39,250 nt of DNA from Treponema sp. (GCA_031279555.1 JAITIK010000053.1:1-39250), one strand, 5' to 3'; shown: positions 1 to 8,608, counted from the first letter of the stretch. Made by a program: numbers and translations. Notes: a model not told the origin generated them from the letters alone.

Positions 1-110
1 TCAGATAGTCCTTATGCCACTCAAGCGACCTCTCCGCATCAGCGTATCGGGCGTCCTGATTCTCTATGTGCGCCTGCTGCTTCGTCAGATAGTCCTTATG
101 CCACTCGATA
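1..110 (-). repeat. 84-nt (28-codon) in-frame tandem repeat within the coiled-coil region
   Basis: A 22-nt block beginning TCAGATAGTCCTTATG occurs at positions 1 and 85, a period of 84 nt or exactly 28 codons (four heptads). It encodes EWHKDYL in the minus-strand kinase/coiled-coil gene. Only one full period and the start of the next lie in the window, so the copy number is unknown. Confidence 0.8.
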
Positions 111-889
111 CTTTCTTCAAGCCCTGTTAATTTTTCAGAAAATGAAACCGGCGTCTTTCTATGTCTTTGATATGCTTCATACAGAACGATGTTAGCTAGA
201 TCGGCGACGAAATGTTCGAGTAGTACATGACACCATTGCTCCTCATTTTCCTGAAAAACATATTTAATAAATTCATTCTGCGCAATAAAAGCGTCCAAAC
301 CGCCAATAGAGAAATACAATGTAAGAATTAAATTATACTTCACAAAAGCTGCCGGCACGGGAAAATCAAAAAACCATTCATAATCAATAAAACACGGCTT
401 TTGAAAATCGCCGTTTCTGAAAATAATATTCCCCACAGTCGCCTCAAAGTTGACGCATTGCAAGGCGGGCGTATTGTCAGGCGCAAATGAATTTCCAAAA
501 CAGCGCAAAAAATCCGGGGACGCCTCAAACTCACATCTGTTATCCGGACCCCCGCACGCTATTTCTACATGACGCTCGAATACATTAAAAAATTCTTCTT
601 TGCTTTGCTTTTTTATACAGTCGGCGTAAATCGATGCCAATGGTACGCCTTCAACAAATTCTGTATATAGCCTGTCATTTTCCATCCAAGATTTCGCGGC
701 GTCACAATGCGGATAACGCGCCAATATTTTCTTTTGATTCTCGCAAATATTATGAAGATGCGGTATCCCGCATTCATATACGGCTTCTTTTACGACCAAT
801 CGCTTTCCGTCATTATCTTTTACAATAGAGGTGCGAACGCATAACTCTTTTTTTCTGAATGCGCTGATTTTCGTATATAATACTTTCAT
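1..889 (-). CDS. Kinase-fold protein with C-terminal coiled-coil repeats (WbdD kinase-like), 3' end outside window
   Basis: This frame runs open to the window edge, so the ORF track misses it. The ATG at 889-887 overlaps the methyltransferase stop as ATGA. The first ~245 residues look like a small-molecule/sugar kinase fold: a lysine in VVKEAVY, a hinge-like region near YTEFVEGV, a catalytic-loop-like stretch ending VGNIIF, and a metal-site-like IDYEWFF corresponding to DFG. After about residue 260 the chain becomes charged and heptad-like, with EWHKDYL recurring exactly 28 residues apart. Known background: WbdD of E. coli O9/O9a joins a methyltransferase, a kinase and a coiled-coil that measures O-antigen length. 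Inference: this gene and its upstream neighbour are a split version of that chain-terminating enzyme, acting on the glycan made by the rest of the locus. The catalytic loop is divergent, so kinase activity is not certain. The C-terminus and any membrane-anchoring helix lie beyond base 1. Confidence 0.75.
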   Translation of the reverse strand, partial: MKVLYTKISAFRKKELCVRTSIVKDNDGKRLVVKEAVYECGIPHLHNICENQKKILARYPHCDAAKSWMENDRLYTEFVEGVPLASIYADCIKKQSKEEFFNVFERHVEIACGGPDNRCEFEASPDFLRCFGNSFAPDNTPALQCVNFEATVGNIIFRNGDFQKPCFIDYEWFFDFPVPAAFVKYNLILTLYFSIGGLDAFIAQNEFIKYVFQENEEQWCHVLLEHFVADLANIVLYEAYQRHRKTPVSFSEKLTGLEESIEWHKDYLTKQQAHIENQDARYADAERSLEWHKDYL

Positions 890-1839
890 ATTTTTCTTGC
901 CTCTACAAGAAAAGAATTTGCGAAAACCGTAAATTCTTTGGCGCCATACAAAGTGGCGAACGCTTTCTCATCATCAAACAGCTTCAACCCGGCTGCGGCA
1001 TAATTGCCGCCCACGCCCGCATACACATAATCCCCCGCGTTCGGCAGATGCTCGTCGCTATATATCAAAACAGGCAGCTTATAATCCGGCATAGGATAGT
1101 AAAAAAATAAATCTCCAAATCCACTGTCAGACAACAGCTTTTCAAGCTCTGACTTGCTGAATGTCTTCGCTTTTTCCCGACGCGTATCGTTTATATATCC
1201 TTCAATCCCGGCAAACGGACGCCCACAATGATCTTCATTATCACCGGCAAAATATTTAAGCCCCAATCTGTTTTCTATTCCTATATAAATCCTTCCGGAC
1301 GGCTTAAGCGCATCACGCGCTCTTTTCAAAAACATTTCAAAGGGCTTGTCAGATTTTATATAACGTCGCGCATATTCCAGCGCTCCAATCACAACCGCAA
1401 CGTCATATTGTTTCGATAACGCTATTTCTTCAAAATTTCCTACATATATGCTGACATTCGCGGCCGATTTATTCCGGTATGCGTTTGCCAGAGACCTTCT
1501 TTTTGATAAATCTATACAATCAACTGAACCAGCTTTCTTTGACAGGGCGCATGTTATCGCGCCCGTTCCCGATCCGATTTCCAACACGTGATCAGTTTCC
1601 GTTATATCCATAGGTATGGCTATATTCTGCCGTTGCGGCGCAAGCTGATATAAAATCTGCCAACGGTTGTCATTTCGCAATATTTCAAAAATATCCTTCT
1701 CATCTCTAAACGCCTCAAGAACGGTTTGTTCAGGATCGTCTCCTTCATTGTATACAATAGCGTCGTCGTCATAGAATTCATAATTGATGGTTACGCCGCC
1801 GATTTTTTCCTCAAATATTTCTTTCTCCAATTTATTCAT
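886..1839 (-). CDS. Class I SAM-dependent methyltransferase, glycan-capping type (WbdD methyltransferase-like)
   Basis: 317 residues. Residues ~85-100 contain the SAM-binding motif VLEIGSGTGA, followed by an acidic CIDLS strand end. Downstream is the stretch IENRLGLKYFAGDNEDH, typical of methyltransferases in O-antigen and capsule clusters that carry a kinase partner. It overlaps by 4 nt (ATGA) with genes on both sides, so the SDR, methyltransferase and kinase are translationally coupled. Known: in WbdD the methyltransferase methylates the terminal phosphate added by the kinase and stops chain growth. Inference: it caps the polysaccharide made by this locus. A methyltransferase acting on a sugar hydroxyl is an alternative. 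The family is clear; the acceptor is not. Confidence 0.82.
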   Translation of the reverse strand: MNKLEKEIFEEKIGGVTINYEFYDDDAIVYNEGDDPEQTVLEAFRDEKDIFEILRNDNRWQILYQLAPQRQNIAIPMDITETDHVLEIGSGTGAITCALSKKAGSVDCIDLSKRRSLANAYRNKSAANVSIYVGNFEEIALSKQYDVAVVIGALEYARRYIKSDKPFEMFLKRARDALKPSGRIYIGIENRLGLKYFAGDNEDHCGRPFAGIEGYINDTRREKAKTFSKSELEKLLSDSGFGDLFFYYPMPDYKLPVLIYSDEHLPNAGDYVYAGVGGNYAAAGLKLFDDEKAFATLYGAKEFTVFANSFLVEARKI

Positions 1840-2684
1840 CGTTTTCCAGTTCCCATAATTTCGCGTATTTTTGCGTTATCTCCCCATATTTCAGGCGAAT
1901 CATACGGCCTGTCGGGAAATGCGCCATACTTTAATTTAATTTTGTATGCGTGTTCTTTTATAAAGCCTTCCGCTTTTTCCGCAAGACTGACCGCCTCGCC
2001 TGAACAGCAATTTATTATGCCTTTCACTTCTTTTTGCGTTATACACGCCGCCAATTGTCCGGCAAGCTCATCCACTCCTATAAAGTCATATTTGTTTTTT
2101 CCTGTTGTGAAAGGGAAATATTCCTGCCCCGCCTCTTCCGCCGCAACGATTTTGGCAAATATAGAATTATTTCTCTTGTCATCGCCGTAAATATAATACG
2201 CGCGCAGCCATTGAAAAACCACATCTTTGTATTTTGTATCGTTTAATAAAATCGACAAGCTTCTTCTCAGCGCGTCCTTTGCGACACCGTACTGGCTTAT
2301 AGGATTGCATGGCGTATTTTCATCTATCGCCCCTTCATGGTATCCCACTTCATGCATGGTCCCCATAACCGCTAGGCGCTTCAAGCCGCTGTCAAGCATT
2401 TTTTTACAAAATAAATAGTGGCTTGACAAATGCTCCATGTGCGCGTCCGAATTATGGATAAACCCGTTTTTCCAAGCCAGATGAAAACACACGTCAGGCT
2501 CCCCGGATTCTCTGTAAACATCTATATTTTTATTAAAAATATCCAGCGTCAATCCATCCGCTTTTTCATGCATTCCATTAACCGAAAAATCAATTGCGAC
2601 AACTTTCACATTATCCAATGTTAAAAGTTTATCTACAACATGCCGTCCGATGTAGCCATTCGCCCCTGTCACCAAGATACGCAT
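1836..2684 (-). CDS. NAD(P)-dependent sugar epimerase/reductase (extended SDR)
   Basis: 282 residues, beginning with the Rossmann motif VTGANGYIG. A catalytic YGVAK (YxxxK) motif lies near residue 133. This is the extended SDR family that acts on nucleotide sugars, such as dTDP- or CDP-4-keto-6-deoxyhexose reductases and epimerases. The ATG has a Shine-Dalgarno AGAGG about 8 nt upstream and a candidate promoter of its own (2703-2730). The stop overlaps the methyltransferase start by 4 nt. As the four rml genes already complete dTDP-L-rhamnose, this enzyme probably makes a second modified sugar. Its substrate cannot be read from the sequence. Confidence 0.75.
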   Translation of the reverse strand: MRILVTGANGYIGRHVVDKLLTLDNVKVVAIDFSVNGMHEKADGLTLDIFNKNIDVYRESGEPDVCFHLAWKNGFIHNSDAHMEHLSSHYLFCKKMLDSGLKRLAVMGTMHEVGYHEGAIDENTPCNPISQYGVAKDALRRSLSILLNDTKYKDVVFQWLRAYYIYGDDKRNNSIFAKIVAAEEAGQEYFPFTTGKNKYDFIGVDELAGQLAACITQKEVKGIINCCSGEAVSLAEKAEGFIKEHAYKIKLKYGAFPDRPYDSPEIWGDNAKIREIMGTGKR

Positions 2685-2702
2685 TTATATTACCTCTGTT
2701 GT

Positions 2703-2730
2703 TTTATATTTAAAGAAAAACACCGTACAA
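2703..2730 (-). promoter_or_regulatory. Candidate sigma70-type promoter for SDR-methyltransferase-kinase
   Basis: On the minus strand TTGTAC (2730-2725), a 16-nt spacer and TATAAA (2708-2703) lie upstream of the SDR ATG, giving a predicted start near 2696 and a 5' UTR of about 12 nt containing the AGAGG ribosome site. The -35 matches only weakly. It would make the three-gene distal block partly independent of the long operon. Confidence 0.45.
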
Positions 2731-2783
2731 ACCGGATTGATTGCGGTCAAAACGACTCTGACAAGAAATAAATTTTATACGAA

Positions 2784-2816
2784 CTTTTCTCAAAACCAAC
2801 CGGATTTTGAGAAAGG
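2784..2816. repeat. Small inverted repeat with TCTCAAAA/TTTTGAGA arms
   Basis: A perfect 10-bp stem, TTTCTCAAAA (2786-2795) with TTTTGAGAAA (2805-2814), encloses a 9-nt loop, with C-G and T-G pairs extending outside. It sits in the 191-nt gap between rmlD and the SDR gene. No clear T-run follows on the minus strand, so it is a poor classical terminator. The central part (CAAAA-YCAACYG-RATTTTG) closely matches the inverted repeat at 29424-29456, suggesting a dispersed repeat family. Confidence 0.6.
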
Positions 2817-2875
2817 CTCATAGTTATTACAATTTATAATAATTTATAATGTACAAAAATAATATGCGATTCACT

Positions 2876-3805
2876 TTATGGTGCCCATTCGCTCAAAAAC
2901 TTTCTTAAACTGGCTTTCCATTCCGGCGCCTTCATTCCCAGCGCGTCTTTTATTTTCGTCTTGTCCAGCACGGAATACGCGGGACGCCTCGCCTTCGTCG
3001 GATATTCTTCGGTCGCGCACGGAATCACGGCGCAATCCTTTGTTATTACGCCCAGCCTGCGCCCCTCCTCATATATGGCCTGCGCAAACTCACGCCACGT
3101 CACATCGCCTTCATTCGTGTAGTGGTATACGCCAGGCGACATATTTTTCCCGCTGTCCGCAACCCGTATAAAAGCGGCGATCATTTCCGCGAAATCTTTC
3201 GCCCATGTCGGGCTTCCCCGCTGGTCGTCCACCACGCGGACGCTTTCCCGCTCGTTCATCAGCCGAACCATCGTGTGGACAAAGTTGCTCCCATGCCTCC
3301 CGTAAAGCCATGCAGTCCTCATTACGAAACTGTTTTTACAATTCTTTAGGACTTCCAACTCTCCGTCCCGCTTCGTCCTTCCGTACACGCCCGCCGGATT
3401 TGTCTCGTCGTCCTCTCTATACGGACGCTCTCCATTCCCGTCAAACACATAATCCGTCGAAATGTGTATCAGCCCCGCTCCCATACGCTCAGCCAGCTTC
3501 GCTATTTCAGCCGCCCCCTCCACATTCAGACGCTGGCACAACTCAGGCTCGTCCTCCGCCGTGTACGCGGCGCAGTTCGCCATCCACTTGATCCGTTTGC
3601 CTTCCGCGAAGCCCTCAAGCGCAACTCTGTCCGTTATGTCCACCTCGCGGTCGCTTCCTACATGCCCAAGCCCAGCCTTTTCCAACGCCAAAGACAATTC
3701 CGTCCCCAGCATCCCCTTGTCGCCGATCACCCACACCATACGCGCACCGCCTTTCACCTGTTTTCTCAAGCGAAGCCAAAATTTCTCCAGCTTGGAATCA
3801 CTCAC
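2876..3805 (-). CDS. rmlD: dTDP-4-dehydrorhamnose reductase
   Basis: Last step of dTDP-L-rhamnose synthesis, reducing dTDP-4-keto-L-rhamnose with NAD(P)H. The sequence shows the RmlD-type Rossmann start WVIGDKGMLGTEL, the conserved ISTDYVFDG and the catalytic YGRTK. The 309-residue frame starts at a GTG (3805) 6 nt after the rmlC stop. An internal ATG at 3739 (reading MVWVIGD) fits the usual family N-terminus better and would give 287 residues, so the first 22 residues may not be translated. Last gene of the rmlA-B-C-D run. Confidence 0.93.
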   Translation of the reverse strand: MSDSKLEKFWLRLRKQVKGGARMVWVIGDKGMLGTELSLALEKAGLGHVGSDREVDITDRVALEGFAEGKRIKWMANCAAYTAEDEPELCQRLNVEGAAEIAKLAERMGAGLIHISTDYVFDGNGERPYREDDETNPAGVYGRTKRDGELEVLKNCKNSFVMRTAWLYGRHGSNFVHTMVRLMNERESVRVVDDQRGSPTWAKDFAEMIAAFIRVADSGKNMSPGVYHYTNEGDVTWREFAQAIYEEGRRLGVITKDCAVIPCATEEYPTKARRPAYSVLDKTKIKDALGMKAPEWKASLRKFLSEWAP

Positions 3806-3811
3806 ACCGCC

Positions 3812-4369
3812 TCACCCGCAACGCTTGAAGCTTTCCTCCAATCCAAGCCACTTTTTGTCTTTCTCGGACAGCAGGTATTCCATGCCGGCTCCCGGCCATT
3901 CTATCCCTATGTTGCCGTCATTCCAGATTATCCCCCCCTCGTCCTCAGGGTGATAGAACTCCGTGCATTTATACGCGAACACCGCATCTTCGCTCAACAC
4001 CACAAATCCGTGCGCGAACCCTTCCGGCATGTAAAACTGCCTCTTGTTTTCTCCGCTCAGCGTCACTCCATGCCATTTCCCATACGTCGCGCTTCCACGC
4101 CGTATGTCTACGGCCACGTCAAACACTTCTCCGCTCAATACGCGAACCAATTTTCCCTGCGGATGCGTTTTCTGGTAATGCAGCCCTCTCAACACTCCCT
4201 TTACAGACTTCGATTGATTGTCCTGTACAAATTTCACCGGGAGTCCGGCATCCTCAAATTCCCTCTCGTTATATGTCTCAAGAAAATAGCCCCGGCTGTC
4301 CCCAAACACCGTGGTCTCTATCTCATACAACCCTTCTATTCCTGTCTCAATAAACACAAACTTTCCCAT
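3812..4369 (-). CDS. rmlC: dTDP-4-dehydrorhamnose 3,5-epimerase
   Basis: 185 residues, normal length for the family. Cupin-fold epimerase converting dTDP-4-keto-6-deoxyglucose to dTDP-4-keto-L-rhamnose. It contains the signature QDNQSKS, the active-site stretch GVLRGLHYQ with its catalytic histidine, and GFAHGFVVLSE. It follows rmlB by 2 nt and precedes rmlD by 6 nt in a tight operon. Confidence 0.96.
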   Translation of the reverse strand: MGKFVFIETGIEGLYEIETTVFGDSRGYFLETYNEREFEDAGLPVKFVQDNQSKSVKGVLRGLHYQKTHPQGKLVRVLSGEVFDVAVDIRRGSATYGKWHGVTLSGENKRQFYMPEGFAHGFVVLSEDAVFAYKCTEFYHPEDEGGIIWNDGNIGIEWPGAGMEYLLSEKDKKWLGLEESFKRCG

Positions 4370-4371
4370 TT

Positions 4372-5391
4372 CTACCGCTTCCCATACTGTTTTTCATAGT
4401 AGTTTTTATACTCGCCGTCCAATATGCGCTCCCACCACACCCGGTTCTCTATATACCACCGTATCGTCTTTTTTATTCCGTCAGCAAACGCCGTCTCGGG
4501 GCGCCACCCCAACTCCCGCTCTATTTTCGCGGGGTCTATCGCGTACCGCAAATCGTGTCCCGCCCGGTCGTCCACATGCGTTATCAACCCCTCGCTTTTC
4601 CCCAATTCCCTTACAATCCGCCTCACTATGTCTATATTTCTCATTTCATTGTGTCCGCCTATGTTGTACACCTCGCCTTCCTTGCCTTTGTGTATGATGA
4701 GATCGATGGCGCGGCAGTGATCCTCCACATACAGCCAATCCCGCACGTTCTCTCCTTTCCCGTACACAGGCAACGGCTTGTCACGCAACGCGTTCACTAT
4801 CATCAATGGAATAAGTTTTTCCGGAAAATGGTATGGGCCGTAATTGTTGGAGCATCGCGAAACGCTCACCGGCAGCTTGAACGTCCTAAAATACGCCAGC
4901 GCGAGCAAGTCCGCCCCCGCTTTCGACGCGGAGTACGGGCTTGACGTCCGCAACGGCGTCTCTTCCGTGAAAAGCAGGTCCGGCCTGTCAAGCGGCAAGT
5001 CCCCGTACACCTCATCCGTCGACACTTGATGATACCGCTTGACCCCATGCCTCCGGCTCGCCTCCAGCAACGTCTGCGTCCCGATTATGTTTGTATGCAA
5101 AAACACGCCCGGGTCGTCTATGCTTCGGTCCACATGGCTTTCCGCCGCGAAGTTCACCACTATATCCGGCTTCTCCTCTTCAAACACCCGCTCCACCGCC
5201 GCCCTGTCCGTTATGTCGGCCTTTTCAAACCTAAACGCCGGATTTTCCAGCGCCGAGGCGAGGGTTTCCATGTTCCCCGCGTATGTCAAACTGTCAAGGC
5301 AAATTATTTTGCAGCCGGGATGCTTTTCAAGCGCGTAATGCACAAAATTCCCGCCTATAAACCCGGCTCCGCCGGTCACCACTATTTTCAT
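4372..5391 (-). CDS. rmlB: dTDP-glucose 4,6-dehydratase
   Basis: Second step of dTDP-L-rhamnose synthesis. An extended SDR with the NAD motif VTGGAGFIGGNF, the conserved AAESHVDRSI, the STDEVYGDL segment carrying the dehydratase residues, and the catalytic YSASK. The track starts one codon earlier at a TTG (5394). The ATG at 5391, whose A is also the last base of the rmlA stop, is the likelier start and gives 339 residues, standard for RmlB. Confidence 0.96.
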   Translation of the reverse strand: MKIVVTGGAGFIGGNFVHYALEKHPGCKIICLDSLTYAGNMETLASALENPAFRFEKADITDRAAVERVFEEEKPDIVVNFAAESHVDRSIDDPGVFLHTNIIGTQTLLEASRRHGVKRYHQVSTDEVYGDLPLDRPDLLFTEETPLRTSSPYSASKAGADLLALAYFRTFKLPVSVSRCSNNYGPYHFPEKLIPLMIVNALRDKPLPVYGKGENVRDWLYVEDHCRAIDLIIHKGKEGEVYNIGGHNEMRNIDIVRRIVRELGKSEGLITHVDDRAGHDLRYAIDPAKIERELGWRPETAFADGIKKTIRWYIENRVWWERILDGEYKNYYEKQYGKR

Positions 5392-6278
5392 CAAAACCGC
5401 ACCTTCCCTTCAGCCACTTTCCGCAAGTGTTTTCCATACGACGATTTCCCGTACCGCACCGCTTGCTTCTCCAACTCCTCTGCGCTTATCCACCCTTTTT
5501 GCCACGCTATCTCTTCCACTGCGGATATCACTATCCCCTGCCGTTTCTCCATCATTTCCGCGAAGTTCGCCGCCTCCAACAGGCTGTCCACAGTACCCGT
5601 GTCAAACCATGTGAAGCCTCTCCCCAAAAGTTGCGCGTCCAATTCCCCGCGCTCCAGATAGGTTTTGTTTAGGTCCGTTATCTCCAATTCCCCGCGCGCC
5701 GAAGGTTTTTGCATTTTCGCATATTGAGACGCCCGGTTGTCGTAAAAATACAATCCTGTTACCGCATAACTTGATTTCGGCTCTTTGGGTTTCTCCTCCA
5801 GCGACAGCACTCTTCCGCCGCCGTCAAGCTCCGCCACCCCGAACCGATCGGGGTCATCCACGTAATACCCGAAAACCGTGGCCCGTCCGTTTTTCTCCGC
5901 ATTATCCGCCGCGGCCTGCAATTTCTTTGAAAACCCATTCCCGTAAAAAATGTTGTCTCCCAACGCCATTGCGCATGCGTTTCCCGCGATGAAATCTTCC
6001 CCTATGATAAACGCCTGCGCCAGCCCGTCAGGACTCGCCTGCTCCGCATACGAGAGCCTCACCCCAAAGCCGGACCCGTCGCCCAACAGCTTCCTGAAGC
6101 TCGGCGCGTCTTGCGGCGTCGTGATGATCAGAATCTCCCGTATGCCGGCGAGCATCAGCGTCGAAAGCGGGTAGTAGATCATCGGCTTGTCGTATACGGG
6201 CAACAACTGCTTGCTCGTCGCCAACGTCAGCGGATATAGCCTCGTCCCGCTCCCTCCTGCCAGTATTATCCCTTTCAT
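5391..6278 (-). CDS. rmlA: Glucose-1-phosphate thymidylyltransferase
   Basis: 295 residues. First step of dTDP-L-rhamnose synthesis, joining dTTP and glucose-1-phosphate. The N-terminus has the nucleotidyltransferase motif [11 protein letters not shown], followed by [18 protein letters not shown] and later EEKPKEPKS, as in RmlA. A GGAG 6 nt before the ATG supports the start. It is separated from the wzt-like gene by about 80 nt without obvious signals, so probably belongs to the same long transcript. Confidence 0.96.
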   Translation of the reverse strand: MKGIILAGGSGTRLYPLTLATSKQLLPVYDKPMIYYPLSTLMLAGIREILIITTPQDAPSFRKLLGDGSGFGVRLSYAEQASPDGLAQAFIIGEDFIAGNACAMALGDNIFYGNGFSKKLQAAADNAEKNGRATVFGYYVDDPDRFGVAELDGGGRVLSLEEKPKEPKSSYAVTGLYFYDNRASQYAKMQKPSARGELEITDLNKTYLERGELDAQLLGRGFTWFDTGTVDSLLEAANFAEMMEKRQGIVISAVEEIAWQKGWISAEELEKQAVRYGKSSYGKHLRKVAEGKVRF

Positions 6279-6359
6279 ACTCCTCTCTCCAAGTCGACAG
6301 AATCCCCATTATCGTTAGTAAAATTCTCTCTTTTATCCCTAAAATCCGCGAGCCTTCAT

Positions 6360-7103
6360 TTACGCATTGCTCATGGAAGCCTCATAAGCGGCGCACACTT
6401 CTTCAACACCGCCCATCATCACTATGCCGCCTTTTTTCAACCAGAGCGCCCTTTCGCACAGATTCCGGACGCTCGTGTCGTCATGGGAAACGTACAACAA
6501 CGTAGTGCCGCCCACAAGCATTTCTTTCATGCGTTTTTCGCACTTTTTCTGAAAGGCCATGTCGCCCACAGCAAGCACTTCGTCAACTATCAAGATGTCA
6601 GGCTTCACCAGTGTTGAGAGCGCAAACGCCAAACGCGCGTACATCCCTGACGAATAGTTTTTAAGGGGCATCTGCATAAACTCGCCAAGCTCGGCGAAAG
6701 CGACAATTTCATCCCGGCGCTCCAGCATAAACTTTTTGCTGTATCCCAAAAGGGCGCCGCCCAACACAATGTTTTCTTCCGCAGTCAACTCGCCGTCCAA
6801 ACCGGCGCCTAATTCAATAAGCGGCGCTATGCTTCCATTTACCGTAATGGACCCAATATCGGGATCGAGTATTCTACAGATTAGTTTTAACAAGGTCGAT
6901 TTGCCGGAACCGTTGGCGCCTATTATCGCCAGAGATTCGCCTTGATTCATCTCAAAACTGATGTCTTGCAACGCCCAAAACTCTTTGAAATAAAGTTCTC
7001 TCTTTACAAGTTTTATAATATATTCTTTCAGGCTGTCCGTTTTTTCAGAGGCTATATTAAAACGGATGCCTACGTTTTCAACGTTAATGATCGGATTACT
7101 CAA
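6360..7103 (-). CDS. wzt: Polysaccharide ABC exporter ATP-binding subunit, short form
   Basis: 247 residues. Walker A IGANGSGKS, signature NYSSGMYARLAFA and Walker B ILIVDEVLAVGD identify the Wzt/TagH/KpsT exporter class. It probably starts at TTG with GAGG 7 nt upstream. It pairs with the permease 9 nt upstream to export an undecaprenyl-linked polysaccharide across the inner membrane. Only the nucleotide-binding domain is present. The C-terminal glycan-binding domain of capping-dependent Wzt proteins is absent, which resembles the short Wzt of Klebsiella galactan systems. Confidence 0.93.
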   Translation of the reverse strand: MSNPIINVENVGIRFNIASEKTDSLKEYIIKLVKRELYFKEFWALQDISFEMNQGESLAIIGANGSGKSTLLKLICRILDPDIGSITVNGSIAPLIELGAGLDGELTAEENIVLGGALLGYSKKFMLERRDEIVAFAELGEFMQMPLKNYSSGMYARLAFALSTLVKPDILIVDEVLAVGDMAFQKKCEKRMKEMLVGGTTLLYVSHDDTSVRNLCERALWLKKGGIVMMGGVEEVCAAYEASMSNA

Positions 7104-7112
7104 GAAACAACC

Positions 7113-7904
7113 TCAAATATACAAAACAAACTTTCTTTTTGTGATGGAAAAAGACCATAACCCAATGACAAGCGTTGCAACCGCTATGAAGGCGCCTGAG
7201 GCAATGTTGCCCATGCTCACTGGTTTCGCCCACAACCCAAAGTTGCGGAACATGTCAATGTAGATGAACATAGGGTTAAACTGTTTGACGCCGGACTGGA
7301 GGGGTTCAGGCAACAGAGTCACCGGGTAGAATATCGGGGTAAGATACATCCAAATGGTGCTGAGAACCCCCCACAAATACTGGGTGTCTCTAAAAAACAC
7401 CGCAGATTGGGCCAGCAACAATCCAAGCCCAAGACAAAACACATATAGCTCAACAATCGGTATGATTACCAACACAATGCGCCACGTTAAGGGGCTGCGT
7501 GTTATCATAACGACCAAAACGAGCGCGATTAACGAAAAAAACAGGTTCACCAGTTCGCTCGTAACAGATGAAACGGTGAATATGTATTTTGGCACAAACG
7601 TCTTTTTTAAAAGGGCCGCGTTTCCAACAATCGAAAAGATGGAACGCGACACCGCGTTTGACATAAACGAAAACATCATGTTGCCAATCAGAAGATACAC
7701 CGCAAAGTTGTCAATGTTCCATTTGAACATCTCGGAGAACACTATATACATCACCATCATCGTAAGAAGAGGGTTCAGTACGCTCCACAAATATCCCAAC
7801 ACGCTGCGCCGGTACTTGAGCTTTATATCCCTGACAACAAGCTGCAAAAAAAGTTCTCTATAACTAAAAAAGAAATTAAAACGCGCTATAATTGCTTTTA
7901 ACAA
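7113..7904 (-). CDS. wzm: Polysaccharide ABC exporter permease (ABC-2 type)
   Basis: 263 residues. The N-terminal FFSYRELFLQLVVRDIKLKYRRSVLGYLWSVLNPL region is diagnostic of Wzm/TagG/KpsM permeases, followed by about six hydrophobic segments and the C-terminal NPMFIYIDMFRN typical of the family. Likely start is TTG at 7904, with AAGGA 8 nt upstream. Inner-membrane channel for the lipid-linked glycan, working with the wzt product downstream. Confidence 0.93.
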   Translation of the reverse strand: MLKAIIARFNFFFSYRELFLQLVVRDIKLKYRRSVLGYLWSVLNPLLTMMVMYIVFSEMFKWNIDNFAVYLLIGNMMFSFMSNAVSRSIFSIVGNAALLKKTFVPKYIFTVSSVTSELVNLFFSLIALVLVVMITRSPLTWRIVLVIIPIVELYVFCLGLGLLLAQSAVFFRDTQYLWGVLSTIWMYLTPIFYPVTLLPEPLQSGVKQFNPMFIYIDMFRNFGLWAKPVSMGNIASGAFIAVATLVIGLWSFSITKRKFVLYI

Positions 7905-7946
7905 ATTCGCATCCTTCGCCTCAAATTAAATTTCATCGCCAACTTG

Positions 7947-8459
7947 TCAACTCTTCACTTCTTCAATAAAATCAAAAGACAGCCATATCGTACACGGTAT
8001 CTTTTCAGATACAATCTGAACTGCGGCGCATTTCTGCCGTTTATTTACTTTTACGATTTTTCCTTCATAGTCCTTTAAGGGTCCGCTTATTATTTTAATC
8101 TTCGTCCCCTCCTGTACAACTTTCGACGTTTCAATGACGCCGTTGCGCCGCTGAAGCCAACGGGCAAACTCCAAATCCCCGCCGCGCAGACGCATATTGC
8201 CGTCTCCGTATCGCAACGGACGGCGGATATACCGAAAATGGATTAAACCATCCCATACAGGCAATTCATCGCTTGCCATGAAGACATATCCCGGCAACAG
8301 AGCGCGGAACTCTTTGCATCGCTTCCCATGTTTTATAACATACCGTTCCGCAATGGCTGAAATCACCTTGTAACCGGATTGTTTAATAAAATCCTCCACC
8401 GTACGCTCATGCCCTGAAAAGCAGGCGAGACAATATACGGACTCCGCAGTACTTTTCAT
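7947..8459 (-). CDS. NusG-family antiterminator of the LoaP/RfaH type
   Basis: 170 residues. The N-terminal half is a NusG NGN domain (YCLACFSGHERTVEDFI, and LLPGYVFMA, a hallmark of NusG paralogues). Residues ~115-165 form a KOW domain (IISGPLKDYEGKIVKV). Housekeeping NusG normally sits beside secE/rplK, which are absent here. Standing first in an exopolysaccharide operon is typical of specialised NusG proteins such as RfaH, UpxY and LoaP, which let polymerase read through long glycan operons. A strong GAGGGAG site lies 8 nt before the ATG. Upstream are a promoter and a structured leader (8460-8608) that could be its RNA or DNA target. Assignment to LoaP rather than another subfamily is inference. 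Confidence 0.87.
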   Translation of the reverse strand: MKSTAESVYCLACFSGHERTVEDFIKQSGYKVISAIAERYVIKHGKRCKEFRALLPGYVFMASDELPVWDGLIHFRYIRRPLRYGDGNMRLRGGDLEFARWLQRRNGVIETSKVVQEGTKIKIISGPLKDYEGKIVKVNKRQKCAAVQIVSEKIPCTIWLSFDFIEEVKS

Positions 8460-8608
8460 AATAAACGCTCCCTCAAGCTTTTACGCCATGAAAAACCTGA
8501 GCTGTTATAATTAGATTAGCCGTCCGCCGTTGCGGATCAAGCAATCCGTTTTCAGGGAATCGTACCATACGGCTAACCGTACATACGCCATTTCCCTGCG
8601 TGATAATA
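8460..8608 (-). promoter_or_regulatory. Structured 5' leader upstream of the NusG-like gene
   Basis: About 150 nt without a gene. The minus-strand RNA can form a two-tier hairpin: CAGGGAA (8598-8592) with UUCCCUG (8559-8553), enclosing UACGG-UUAG-CCGUA (8581-8568). The inner segment GGUUAGCCGU (8578-8569) can instead pair over 10 bp, with one G-U, to ACGGCUAAUC (8523-8514), enclosing a CGGAU/AUCCG hairpin (8548-8533). The two folds exclude one another, or the UUAG loop forms a pseudoknot. No T-run follows, so it is not a plain intrinsic terminator. Its place before a NusG paralogue suggests antitermination or autoregulation. Confidence 0.6.

Noticed and set aside
1-110. Regularly spaced repeat resembling a CRISPR array
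   Set aside because: The period is exactly 28 codons in frame with a coding sequence; no palindromic repeats or unique spacers.
3464-4399. 311-residue plus-strand ORF
   Set aside because: Antisense shadow of rmlC and rmlD, which are certain from motifs.
8514-8540. Possible ops/JUMPStart element (GGCGG on the minus strand)
   Set aside because: Only GGCGG is shared with the RfaH ops element; the rest (ACGGCTAA) does not match, so I do not call it ops.
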